Of a DNA stretch of 64,000 nucleotides, positions 22,992-30,517 are shown piece after piece. The stretch is from Halomonas alkaliantarctica. Its GTDB lineage: Bacteria; Pseudomonadota; Gammaproteobacteria; Pseudomonadales; Halomonadaceae. The stretch is from NCBI RefSeq assembly GCF_029854215.1, contig NZ_CP122961.1:1426001-1490000 (forward strand). The letters run 5' to 3'. A model generated the notes under the pieces. That model ran no database searches, was not told the DNA's origin, and saw only the letters and a program-made list of their open reading frames with translations. Every line of letters starts with the position of its first letter. Positions within the stretch are counted from its first letter, which is position 1. A program made the position numbers and the translations under genes.

Positions 22992-24544
22992 GCCCTTCTC
23001 AACACGACTTTTCATCTAACAAACGACAGCCGCTTAACGCTGAACCGATACTGCGGCTTGAAGGTATCACGAAGCGTTTTCCTGGGGTTGTTGCCCTCAA
23101 TAGTGTGGACTTTGACGTGCGGCCTGGGGAAGTGCATGCCCTGCTTGGCGAAAATGGGGCAGGTAAGTCGACACTAATGAAAGTGCTAGCGGGTAAGCAC
23201 CAAGCGAATGAAGGAAAGATCATTCTTGCTGGCCAGGAAATGGCCTTCGAAAATCCCAAGCATGCCAAGCGGGCAGGCGTCGTGCTGATCCACCAAGAGC
23301 AGTCGCTGGTACCTGAAATGACGGTCGCCGAAAACATCTTTCTCGGCAGCCTGCCAAGAAAGCCGTTCAATCGCGTTGACTGGCGCAAGCTGCGCGAGGA
23401 TACCAATAAGATTCTTGAGACGCTTAAGTGTGGTTTTCAACACGATGACATAGTGGGATCGCTGTCGATTGCCAAGAAACAGATGGTCGAAATTGGCCGA
23501 GCGTTAGCGTTTACCCCGCGCGTAGTGGTCTTCGATGAACCGACGGCATCGCTCACTGACCATGAAAAACCAGTGCTCTATGACGTGATCAATTCGCTGT
23601 GTGAGCAAGGCGTGGGGATTGTTTATATCTCCCACCGCATGGATGAAATTTTTCACTTATCACAGCGTATTTCCGTGCTTCGGGATGGTGAATACACCGG
23701 AACCGTCAATACGGCGGATACCAACGAGGACGAGATCACTCGAATGATGATCGGCCGTAGTTTGGAGCTCGATCATGCCAGCAAACCGAGTAACTTCGGC
23801 GACAACTTGTTGGAAGTGTGCAACCTCTCGGTGAAGCGCGTATTCGATAACGTCAGCTTTAATGTTCGCAAGGGTGAAATTGTTGGCATGTACGGACTGG
23901 TAGGCGCGGGACGCTCTGAGGTCGCAGAAACCATCTTCGGACTGCGCACACCTTCCACTGGCGAGGTGGTGTTAGACGGCAAGGCAGTGTCCTTCCGTAA
24001 CTCCCATGATGCCGTGGTCCATGGCGTTGCTTTGGTGCCAGAAGACCGTAAGGATCAGGGACTGATTCTGGGCATGAACTGCCGAGACAACATGACCCTG
24101 GCAAGCCTTTCTAGCGTGTCGTCGTTGGGCTTTATGACGAGTGCCAAAGAGCGAGAGGTGTACGACAAATACCATCAGGCGATGAAAATAAAAACCCCCA
24201 GTTGGCGCCAAAAAGTGGGCAATCTGAGCGGCGGTAACCAGCAGAAAATCGTCATCGGTAAATGGCTGCATACCCACCCCAAACTATTGATTCTTGATGA
24301 GCCAACCCGGGGCATTGATGTGGGATCCAAGTCGGAAATCCACACCTTGGTTAAAGATCTGGCCAAATCTGGCTATGCGGTGCTGGTGATCTCTTCCGAG
24401 ATGCCCGAGATTCTTGGCCTGAGTAACCGCATTATCGCTATGTATGACGGTCGCGTTACCGCAGAGTTTGATGGTGACAACGTCAGCGAGGACGAGCTTG
24501 TTCAAGCGATTACCGGAATGGGCATGCAGGCGCAGGCGAGCTAG
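22988..24544 (+). CDS. ABC importer ATPase with two nucleotide-binding domains (RbsA/MglA type)
   Basis: A 518-aa fused double ATPase energising the importer. The first domain has Walker A GENGAGKSTLMKVLAG, a degenerate signature (GSLSIAKKQMVEIGRAL, normal for this family) and Walker B VVVFDEPTASLT. The second has a degenerate P-loop (GLVGAGRSEVAETIFG), an intact signature LSGGNQQKIVIGKWL and LLILDEPTRGIDVG. This asymmetry is standard for RbsA/XylG/MglA. Four-base overlap with the permease gene. It is 72 bases upstream of maleylacetate reductase, tying uptake to the catabolic genes. Confidence 0.95.
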   Translation: MSPSQHDFSSNKRQPLNAEPILRLEGITKRFPGVVALNSVDFDVRPGEVHALLGENGAGKSTLMKVLAGKHQANEGKIILAGQEMAFENPKHAKRAGVVLIHQEQSLVPEMTVAENIFLGSLPRKPFNRVDWRKLREDTNKILETLKCGFQHDDIVGSLSIAKKQMVEIGRALAFTPRVVVFDEPTASLTDHEKPVLYDVINSLCEQGVGIVYISHRMDEIFHLSQRISVLRDGEYTGTVNTADTNEDEITRMMIGRSLELDHASKPSNFGDNLLEVCNLSVKRVFDNVSFNVRKGEIVGMYGLVGAGRSEVAETIFGLRTPSTGEVVLDGKAVSFRNSHDAVVHGVALVPEDRKDQGLILGMNCRDNMTLASLSSVSSLGFMTSAKEREVYDKYHQAMKIKTPSWRQKVGNLSGGNQQKIVIGKWLHTHPKLLILDEPTRGIDVGSKSEIHTLVKDLAKSGYAVLVISSEMPEILGLSNRIIAMYDGRVTAEFDGDNVSEDELVQAITGMGMQAQAS

Positions 24545-24616
24545 CTCGCCGTTTTGCGACTGATGTGCTCTGCAAAGAGCACATACAGACCAACTCAAAC
24601 GTATAAGGAATGTTTT

Positions 24617-25684
24617 ATGCAACCTTTTGTTTATGATGGCCTGCCATCCCGCGTGGTGTTTGGACGAGGCACCTTGTCGCGTCTAAGTGAGGAGCTTGGC
24701 CACCTTAGCTGTTCACGCGCCCTGGTGTTGTCCACACCTCAACAGCACGAGCAGGCAAGCCGCGTACTAGAGCAGTTGGGTGAGAAGGGCATTGGCGTTT
24801 ACGCTGACGCCGCCATGCACACGCCAGTCGATGTGACCGACAATGCCTTGCAGGTGGTGAAAGAGCTGAACGTGGATTGCACTATTGCCATGGGTGGTGG
24901 CTCGACGATTGGTTTGGGCAAGGCGATCGCGCTGCGCACCGGCTTGCCGCAAATCGCCATTCCCACCACCTATGCAGGCTCAGAAATGACCCCGATCCTG
25001 GGGGAGACCCGCGACGGTATCAAGACGACGCAGCGCACTTTAGATGTACTGCCGGAAACCGTCATCTATGACGTTGATCTCACCTTGACGCTACCCGCTG
25101 AGATGTCCGGAACCAGTGGCATTAACGCGATTGCTCATGCTGTAGAGGCGCTATATGCCCGTGACTGCAACCCAGTCATCGCGCTAATGGCAGAGGAGGG
25201 GATCGCGGCGCTGGCGAGAAGCTTGCCCGTGATTGCTAACGACCCCAGCAATGTAGAAGCGCGCTCTGATGCGCTGTACGGCGCTTGGTTGTGCGGCACG
25301 TGCCTTGGCTCGGTGGGGATGTCGTTACACCATAAGTTGTGCCATACCTTGGGCGGCTCTTTTAACTTGCCCCATGCGGAAACTCACACCATTGTGTTAC
25401 CCCATGCGCTGGCTTATAACGCCTCTGCCGTGCCTGACGCAATGGCTCGCATTGGCCGTGCGCTGGGCTGTTCGGATGCCGCCGCTGGGCTTTATGACTT
25501 AGGCCGTGCAGTTGGCGCGCCCAGTGGGCTTGCTGAACTTGGCTTTACCCTCGCCGATGTTGAGCGCGCCACGGAGATCGCTACTCAGAACCCCTATTGG
25601 AACCCGCGCGAAATAGAAGCCACGGGCATTCAGCAGTTGCTCAGCGATGCCCAGGCGGGCCGTCGCCCTGGGGGTGCGCAATGA
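24617..25684 (+). CDS. Maleylacetate reductase (iron-containing alcohol dehydrogenase superfamily)
   Basis: Reduces maleylacetate to 3-oxoadipate with NAD(P)H, the step after hydroxyquinol ring cleavage. The 355-aa product has the dinucleotide-binding MGGGSTIGLGKAIAL, PTTYAGSEMTPILG, SGINAIAHAVEALYA and HHKLCHTLGGSFNLPHAETH, all characteristic of the maleylacetate reductase branch. Length fits (350-360 aa). The ATG at 24617 follows AAGGAATG; the longer open frame upstream is not used. The partner dioxygenase lies three genes downstream in the same run. The amidohydrolase start overlaps its stop. Confidence 0.9.
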   Translation: MQPFVYDGLPSRVVFGRGTLSRLSEELGHLSCSRALVLSTPQQHEQASRVLEQLGEKGIGVYADAAMHTPVDVTDNALQVVKELNVDCTIAMGGGSTIGLGKAIALRTGLPQIAIPTTYAGSEMTPILGETRDGIKTTQRTLDVLPETVIYDVDLTLTLPAEMSGTSGINAIAHAVEALYARDCNPVIALMAEEGIAALARSLPVIANDPSNVEARSDALYGAWLCGTCLGSVGMSLHHKLCHTLGGSFNLPHAETHTIVLPHALAYNASAVPDAMARIGRALGCSDAAAGLYDLGRAVGAPSGLAELGFTLADVERATEIATQNPYWNPREIEATGIQQLLSDAQAGRRPGGAQ

Positions 25685-27066
25685 AAGTGCTCTTCATTAA
25701 CGCTACCGTGATTACCATGGACTCGCAGTTGGGCGAGTTAAGCAATGGTCAGGTGCTGGTTGAAGATGACCGACTTGCCGCCGTGGGCCATGGTCTGGTC
25801 GATGACCCCAAAGCGCAGGGCGCAGAGGTAATCGACTGTGCTGGCGGTATTCTCATTCCTGGGTTGGTGAATGCACATATGCATACCTGGCAGACCGGGT
25901 TGCGTGGCGTTGCCGCCAACTGGACGCTGCTTGAGTATTTTCGCCACGTCCACCGCGGTCTGGCGGCGCTGTTCACGCCCAATGACATTTATATTGCGAC
26001 CCGTATGGGCGCGATTAATCAGCTTAACTGTGGCACCACCACATTAGGTGACTGGTGTCATAACAACCCGACCCCAGACCACACTGATGCCGCTGTGAGT
26101 GGGTTAAAAGAGTCCGGAATACGGGCGCTGTTTATGCACGGCTCACCGAAACCCGACCCACAGCCTGGCCACCCGCATTTTAGTGAGATCCCCCACCCGC
26201 GCCATGAAATCGAACGCCTGTTAAAAGGCGAGCTGGCGAATCCAAAGGGGCTTGTCACCTTAGGCATGGCCATCCTTGGTCCTCACTATTCAACCCTTGA
26301 CGTTACCCTGAAAGACTTTGCCCTGGCGAAAGAGTTTGGCCTTGTGGCTTCGATGCATCAGGGCGGCGGCGCGGCGGTAGCGCCGGGCGCCTGGGATGAA
26401 GTAGAAAGCCGGGGTTTGCTGGGGCCCGATATCAACATTGTGCATGGCCAGAGCCTGGATGACGGCCAGATGGCAAGGTTCTGCGCCAGTGGCGTGACGT
26501 TCTCGATTGCACCGGAAAACGAGATGACCCAAGGCCACGGCTTTCCAGTCACTGGTCTGGTACGCCAGCACGGCGGGGTGGTGTCTCTGGGAGTGGATCT
26601 TGAGTCTGTAATTTCGGGTGACATGTTCAGTGTTGCTCGTGCCGCACTGGGCATGCAGCGCTCCCTTGATAACGATGCTTCACGTCGGGAGCAAGGCAAG
26701 ATACCGGACACCTCGACCATTACTACCCGAGAAGCGCTTGGCTGGATCACGCTGGATGGGGCGAAAGCGCTTGGGCTCGAGGCCCGCATTGGCAGCCTTA
26801 CGCCAGGCAAGCAGGCCGACTTGGTGCTGATCGACAGCAACAAGCTCAATATGCAGCCGGTCAATGACCCGGTGTCGACGGTGGTGATGCAGACAAGCCT
26901 AGCTAACATCGACAGCGTCATGGTGGCAGGGCAGTTCAAAAAGCGCAGCGGCCGCCTGTTGATTAATACCGAGCAAGGTATCGCAGAGCTTGCCAAGTCT
27001 GGCCACCGTATTCACACCGAACTACTGGCGCGTGAAGCCCACTCGACACAGGAGGCAAACCAATGA
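25681..27066 (+). CDS. Amidohydrolase (AtzA/TrzN/cytosine deaminase-like subgroup)
   Basis: A 461-aa metal-dependent hydrolase with a TIM barrel. The metal ligands are visible: His66-x-His68 (NAHMHTW), a His in ASMHQGGG, a His in IVHGQSL and the catalytic Asp in SLGVDLES. The C-terminal LTPGKQADLVLID strand closes the small beta domain. Relatives hydrolyse or deaminate ring-bound amino, chloro or methylthio groups (atrazine chlorohydrolase, hydroxydechloroatrazine hydrolases, SAH/guanine deaminases). Here it may remove a substituent from the imported compound on the way to hydroxyquinol (inference). Start overlaps maleylacetate reductase (ATGA) and its own stop overlaps the next gene. Confidence 0.85.
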   Translation: MKVLFINATVITMDSQLGELSNGQVLVEDDRLAAVGHGLVDDPKAQGAEVIDCAGGILIPGLVNAHMHTWQTGLRGVAANWTLLEYFRHVHRGLAALFTPNDIYIATRMGAINQLNCGTTTLGDWCHNNPTPDHTDAAVSGLKESGIRALFMHGSPKPDPQPGHPHFSEIPHPRHEIERLLKGELANPKGLVTLGMAILGPHYSTLDVTLKDFALAKEFGLVASMHQGGGAAVAPGAWDEVESRGLLGPDINIVHGQSLDDGQMARFCASGVTFSIAPENEMTQGHGFPVTGLVRQHGGVVSLGVDLESVISGDMFSVARAALGMQRSLDNDASRREQGKIPDTSTITTREALGWITLDGAKALGLEARIGSLTPGKQADLVLIDSNKLNMQPVNDPVSTVVMQTSLANIDSVMVAGQFKKRSGRLLINTEQGIAELAKSGHRIHTELLAREAHSTQEANQ

Positions 27067-28001
27067 CAACCGTTTCCACGACGCGCTCTTCGCCACTTAA
27101 GGTGGCTTGGGTGGGCTTGGGTAAGCTGGGCTTGCCCATGGCCGCCAGAATTATCCAGGCAGGAACCGCGGTACAAGGATTCGACCTTTCCAGCGAGCGC
27201 CTCGCGTTGGCCGCAGCGTTAGGGGTCACGCCCCATCAGCAGCTTGCCAGTGCGGTGGCTGATTGTGACCTGGTCTTTGTCTCGATTCCCGACGACCGCG
27301 CTTTAATCGCGCTTTGCCTTGAAACGGGCGAGCTGGTTCGTCACATGATGCCCGGGAGTATCTTGGTCGAGACCAGTACGGTGAGTGTTGAAGCGTCTGC
27401 CCGAGTGGCCGAAGCGGCCAAGGCTCATGGCATCTCGTATTTGCGTAGCCCCGTGTCGGGCAACCCTGTGGCGGCTGAGGCTGGCACGCTGTCGGCGATG
27501 GTATCTGGCCCACGCGATGCACTGGCAACCGCCAAGCCGGTGTTTGAAGCCTTTACCAAAGCACAATATTGGCTTGGCGATGAAGAGCAGGCTCGGGTCG
27601 CCAAGCTGGCGATTAACCTGATGATTGCCGTCAGTGCCGGAATGATGAGTGAAGCGCTGACTCTGGCGCGCAAAGGCAACATTGAATGGGACGCCATGTT
27701 GACGCTTATTTCCGACAGCGCGGTAGGTTCCCCGATGGTTAAGTACAAGGTGCCGCCACTTTCCCAGCGCGATTTTACGTCGACATTTTCCGCTGCCCAA
27801 ATGGCCAAAGATCTCGATCTGATTCTTGATTGCGCCCACACCTCCGGGGTCACAACGCCACTGGCCGCCCAAATGCGCGAAGCCTATACCGCGCTTATCG
27901 CCACGGGCCATGGCGATGATGACTATATCGCTACCGTGCACCACACCGAGCGACTTTCGGGGCTAGGTGAGCCGACACCCGCACCGCATAGGGGGCAATA
28001 A
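27063..28001 (+). CDS. NAD(P)-dependent beta-hydroxyacid dehydrogenase (3-hydroxyisobutyrate dehydrogenase family)
   Basis: A 312-aa protein. The N-terminal Rossmann domain has a VGLGKLGLPMAARI dinucleotide motif, the family substrate loop (SPVSGNPVAAEAGTLS) and the catalytic Lys in VAKLAINLM. A helical C-terminal domain follows. The family oxidises beta-hydroxy acids or reduces the corresponding semialdehydes (3-hydroxyisobutyrate, tartronate semialdehyde, glyoxylate). Coupled by a four-base overlap to the amidohydrolase gene. Its role in the pathway is not determined; it might handle a side-chain fragment released before ring cleavage. Confidence 0.87.
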   Translation: MTTVSTTRSSPLKVAWVGLGKLGLPMAARIIQAGTAVQGFDLSSERLALAAALGVTPHQQLASAVADCDLVFVSIPDDRALIALCLETGELVRHMMPGSILVETSTVSVEASARVAEAAKAHGISYLRSPVSGNPVAAEAGTLSAMVSGPRDALATAKPVFEAFTKAQYWLGDEEQARVAKLAINLMIAVSAGMMSEALTLARKGNIEWDAMLTLISDSAVGSPMVKYKVPPLSQRDFTSTFSAAQMAKDLDLILDCAHTSGVTTPLAAQMREAYTALIATGHGDDDYIATVHHTERLSGLGEPTPAPHRGQ

Positions 28002-28002
28002 G

Positions 28003-28866
28003 ATGCGCAACCTGACGACCGACAATATCACCGCGGCGGTAATTGAAGAGTTCTCTAGCTGTGAAGACACACGGCTAAAGACGCTGCTCAATGGCTTGGT
28101 TAAACACCTGCACGCTTATCTGCGTGAAGTGCAACCCACTGAGCAAGAGTGGACCCAGGCGATTGAGTTTCTGACCCGCACGGGGCAGATGTGCGATGAC
28201 GAACGCCAAGAGTTCATTCTGCTTTCTGACACTCTTGGTGTGACCATGTTAGTGGACGCCATTAACCACTCAAACAGTGACCCGAACATTACCGAAAGTA
28301 CCGTTTTGGGGCCTTTTTATGTGGCGGACCCTCCCCAAGCGAATCAGGGTGATGCCATTAACTGGGGGGTTGAAGGCGAGCCGCTATTCGTTGAAGGCCA
28401 CGTGCACGATGCCCAGGGGAAGACATTGGCAAATGTCACTATTGATGTGTGGCAGTCGGACAGTGAAGGTTTTTACGACGTCCAAAAGCCTGAACTTGAA
28501 AGTGCATCATTGCGTGCTCGCTTCCATACCGATAGCCAAGGCCGTTACGCCTTCTGGACAGTCACTCCTTCCCCTTATCCGATCCCAACAGACGGGCCAG
28601 TCGGCAAAATGCTCGATATTACCGGGCGGCATCCTTATCGCCCGGCGCATGTGCATTTCATGCTGATGGCGCCGGGGTACGAAACTTTGGTCACCCAAAT
28701 CTTCGCCGAAGACGATCCCTACCTTGATTCGGATGCGGTATTTGGTGTGAAGGATTCACTGGTGAAGACGTTTGCTCTGCAGCCACCAGGGCAAGCGCCC
28801 GATGGTCGGCAGATGGAAACGCCTTACCGCTATTTTCATTACGACTTCGGCTTAAAGACGGCCTGA
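28003..28866 (+). CDS. Hydroxyquinol 1,2-dioxygenase (intradiol ring-cleavage dioxygenase)
   Basis: Opens 1,2,4-trihydroxybenzene to maleylacetate with O2 and Fe(III). The 287-aa product has an N-terminal helical dimerisation domain (TRLKTLLNGLVKHLHAYLREV) and a beta-sandwich with the four iron ligands Tyr158 (GFYDVQ), Tyr192 (SPYPIP), His216 and His218 (RPAHVHFML). Ligand spacing matches known hydroxyquinol dioxygenases and differs slightly from catechol enzymes. Maleylacetate reductase in the same operon strengthens hydroxyquinol over catechol. The ATG at 28003 follows AGGGGG; an in-frame start at 27967 would overlap the previous gene. Confidence 0.9.
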   Translation: MRNLTTDNITAAVIEEFSSCEDTRLKTLLNGLVKHLHAYLREVQPTEQEWTQAIEFLTRTGQMCDDERQEFILLSDTLGVTMLVDAINHSNSDPNITESTVLGPFYVADPPQANQGDAINWGVEGEPLFVEGHVHDAQGKTLANVTIDVWQSDSEGFYDVQKPELESASLRARFHTDSQGRYAFWTVTPSPYPIPTDGPVGKMLDITGRHPYRPAHVHFMLMAPGYETLVTQIFAEDDPYLDSDAVFGVKDSLVKTFALQPPGQAPDGRQMETPYRYFHYDFGLKTA

Positions 28867-28925
28867 GCGTCACAGCCTAAACGTCCGGCTCGAACTGAGC
28901 TGGTTAAACCGAAAGAGGAAACGAC

Positions 28926-29516
28926 ATGACAACGATCGATCAAAATGCTATCGCAACGCTATTTACTGAAGCACGTACCCACAACGTTTGGCAGGATCGT
29001 GACGTTAACGAGGAAACGCTGCGCGAGCTGTATAACCTAATGCATTTCGGCCCCACCTCGATGAATTGCCAGCCAGCGCGGATTCTGTTTCTGACCACAG
29101 ATGAGGCCAAAGGGCGCCTGAAACCCGCTTTAATGCCAGGCAATCAGGAAAAAACCATGAAGGCACCGGTGGTCGCCGTGCTTGGTTTCGACACAGAGTT
29201 CTATGAGCATCTGCCACGCATGTTCGCCCATAATAAAGACGCAAAATCACTGTTCGAAGGAAAACCGGACTTTATTCATTCCACTGCATTCCGTAATAGC
29301 TCTATTCAAGGCGGCTACTTCATTTTAGCGGCTCGCGCGCTAGGGTTGGACGCTGGCCCTATGTCTGGCTTCAACAATGCGGCCGTGGATGAAGAGTTCT
29401 TTCCAGATGGCAAAGTGAAGAGCAATTTTCTGTGTAACTTAGGCTATGGCGATACGAGCGCGTTGTTCCCTCGTGGCGACCGCTTCTCCTTTGATGAAGT
29501 GTGCAAAGTGATGTAA
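28926..29516 (+). CDS. RutE/HadB-like nitroreductase-family protein (probable malonic semialdehyde reductase)
   Basis: A 196-aa FMN-binding nitroreductase-family protein. It shows the FMN phosphate region and LMHFGPTSMNCQPARI, PVVAVLGFD, RNSSIQGGYFILAARALGLDAGPMSGF and a C-terminal GYGD...PRGDRFSFDEV, all close to RutE. RutE reduces malonic semialdehyde to 3-hydroxypropionate in uracil degradation, and family members can also reduce quinone-like or nitro compounds. No other Rut genes are nearby. In this cluster it could detoxify a semialdehyde or keep hydroxyquinol reduced, which is inference. Last gene of the operon, followed by a terminator. Confidence 0.85.
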   Translation: MTTIDQNAIATLFTEARTHNVWQDRDVNEETLRELYNLMHFGPTSMNCQPARILFLTTDEAKGRLKPALMPGNQEKTMKAPVVAVLGFDTEFYEHLPRMFAHNKDAKSLFEGKPDFIHSTAFRNSSIQGGYFILAARALGLDAGPMSGFNNAAVDEEFFPDGKVKSNFLCNLGYGDTSALFPRGDRFSFDEVCKVM

Positions 29517-29555
29517 AAATTTATGGCTAACGCTTGCTTGTATGCCTAAACGTAA

Positions 29556-29585
29556 GGGGGCCGTGACTGTCATGGCCCCCCTTTT
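29556..29585 (+). terminator. Intrinsic terminator of the hydroxyquinol operon
   Basis: GGGGGCC/GGCCCCC extended by G-U, T-A, G-C and A-T pairs gives an approximately 11-bp stem with a three-base loop, followed by CTTTTTC. It lies 40 bases after the RutE-like stop and closes the run that began at 19893. Confidence 0.92.
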
Positions 29586-29638
29586 TCGCTTGCAACGCAG
29601 CAAGGGTAGCCTCAGCGCAAAACTAATGAGGCGTTGAG

Positions 29639-30376
29639 ATGGTTGTTGACTGGGTATTCGTGGCGTTAATGGTAGTTGCTGTGCTGCTGACTGGTATTTC
29701 CAAGTCAGGATTTGCCGGTGGGGTAGGGGTGGTGGCCGTGCCATTAATCTCGTTAAAGGCAAGCCCAACGTTTGCGGTCGCAGTTATGCTGCCGCTACTG
29801 ATTGTAATGGACGTGTTTAGTCTCAAGGCGTGGTGGCACCAGCGGGTAGGCCGTCTATTGTGGCTCATGTTTCCGCCCGCGGTGCTAGGGGTGGGGTTGG
29901 GTTACCTCACCTATGGCTGGTTTGATGAAGCGCTTTTGACATTGCTGTTGGGGGTGTTTTCGGTACTGTTTGGCCTGTGGGGTTTATTCAAACCGCTACG
30001 TGGCAAATTAATGCCTGGCTGGGTAGGGCGCCTGTGTGGCGGCATAGCAGGATTTACCAGTTTTATTGCCCATGCAGGCGGCCCTCCCCTGAATTTTTAC
30101 CTGCTGCAATGCCAACTGACCAAACAGCAATTCCTAGGGACGGCAGTGGTTTTTCTGGCCATTATTAACCTCGTGAAGCTGGTTCCCTACATCCTGCTGG
30201 GCTTGGTTAACATTGATAACCTGACCATAGCGCTGCTGCTGATGCCTGTTGCATGGCTGGGGGTTCGGTTAGGACTGGTTATTCAAAAACGCATCAATGG
30301 CGAGCTGTTTTTCCGGGTGATTCTTTGCCTGCTTATTTTGCTGGGTATCCGCTTAATCATGGACGGCATAGGCTGA
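29639..30376 (+). CDS. TauE/SafE family membrane permease
   Basis: A 245-aa hydrophobic protein of the TauE/SafE family, with about eight membrane helices. The first-half motif is SKSGFAGGVGVVAVPL and the second-half motif GGIAGFTSFIAHAGGPPLNFYLL, the latter characteristic of the branch near organic-acid and sulfonate catabolic genes. Likely exports a small anion. It lies behind the terminator of the hydroxyquinol operon and 80-140 bases before the solute-binding regulator, so it is more likely to belong with that locus. Substrate unknown. Confidence 0.87.
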   Translation: MVVDWVFVALMVVAVLLTGISKSGFAGGVGVVAVPLISLKASPTFAVAVMLPLLIVMDVFSLKAWWHQRVGRLLWLMFPPAVLGVGLGYLTYGWFDEALLTLLLGVFSVLFGLWGLFKPLRGKLMPGWVGRLCGGIAGFTSFIAHAGGPPLNFYLLQCQLTKQQFLGTAVVFLAIINLVKLVPYILLGLVNIDNLTIALLLMPVAWLGVRLGLVIQKRINGELFFRVILCLLILLGIRLIMDGIG

Positions 30377-30517
30377 GACTTAATGGTAAACTTTTTTTAT
30401 AGCTGGGCGGTCTCAATAACCAAGTGCAACACCTGACTCACTGGGTAAGCTATCGCCATGACTCATCAATACCACCACGTTGGCGGCCTGATGGTTTGGC
30501 GATGTGTTGGAGTTGTT

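Noticed and set aside
28003..28866. Catechol 1,2-dioxygenase
   Set aside because: Linkage to maleylacetate reductase and the iron-ligand spacing favour hydroxyquinol.
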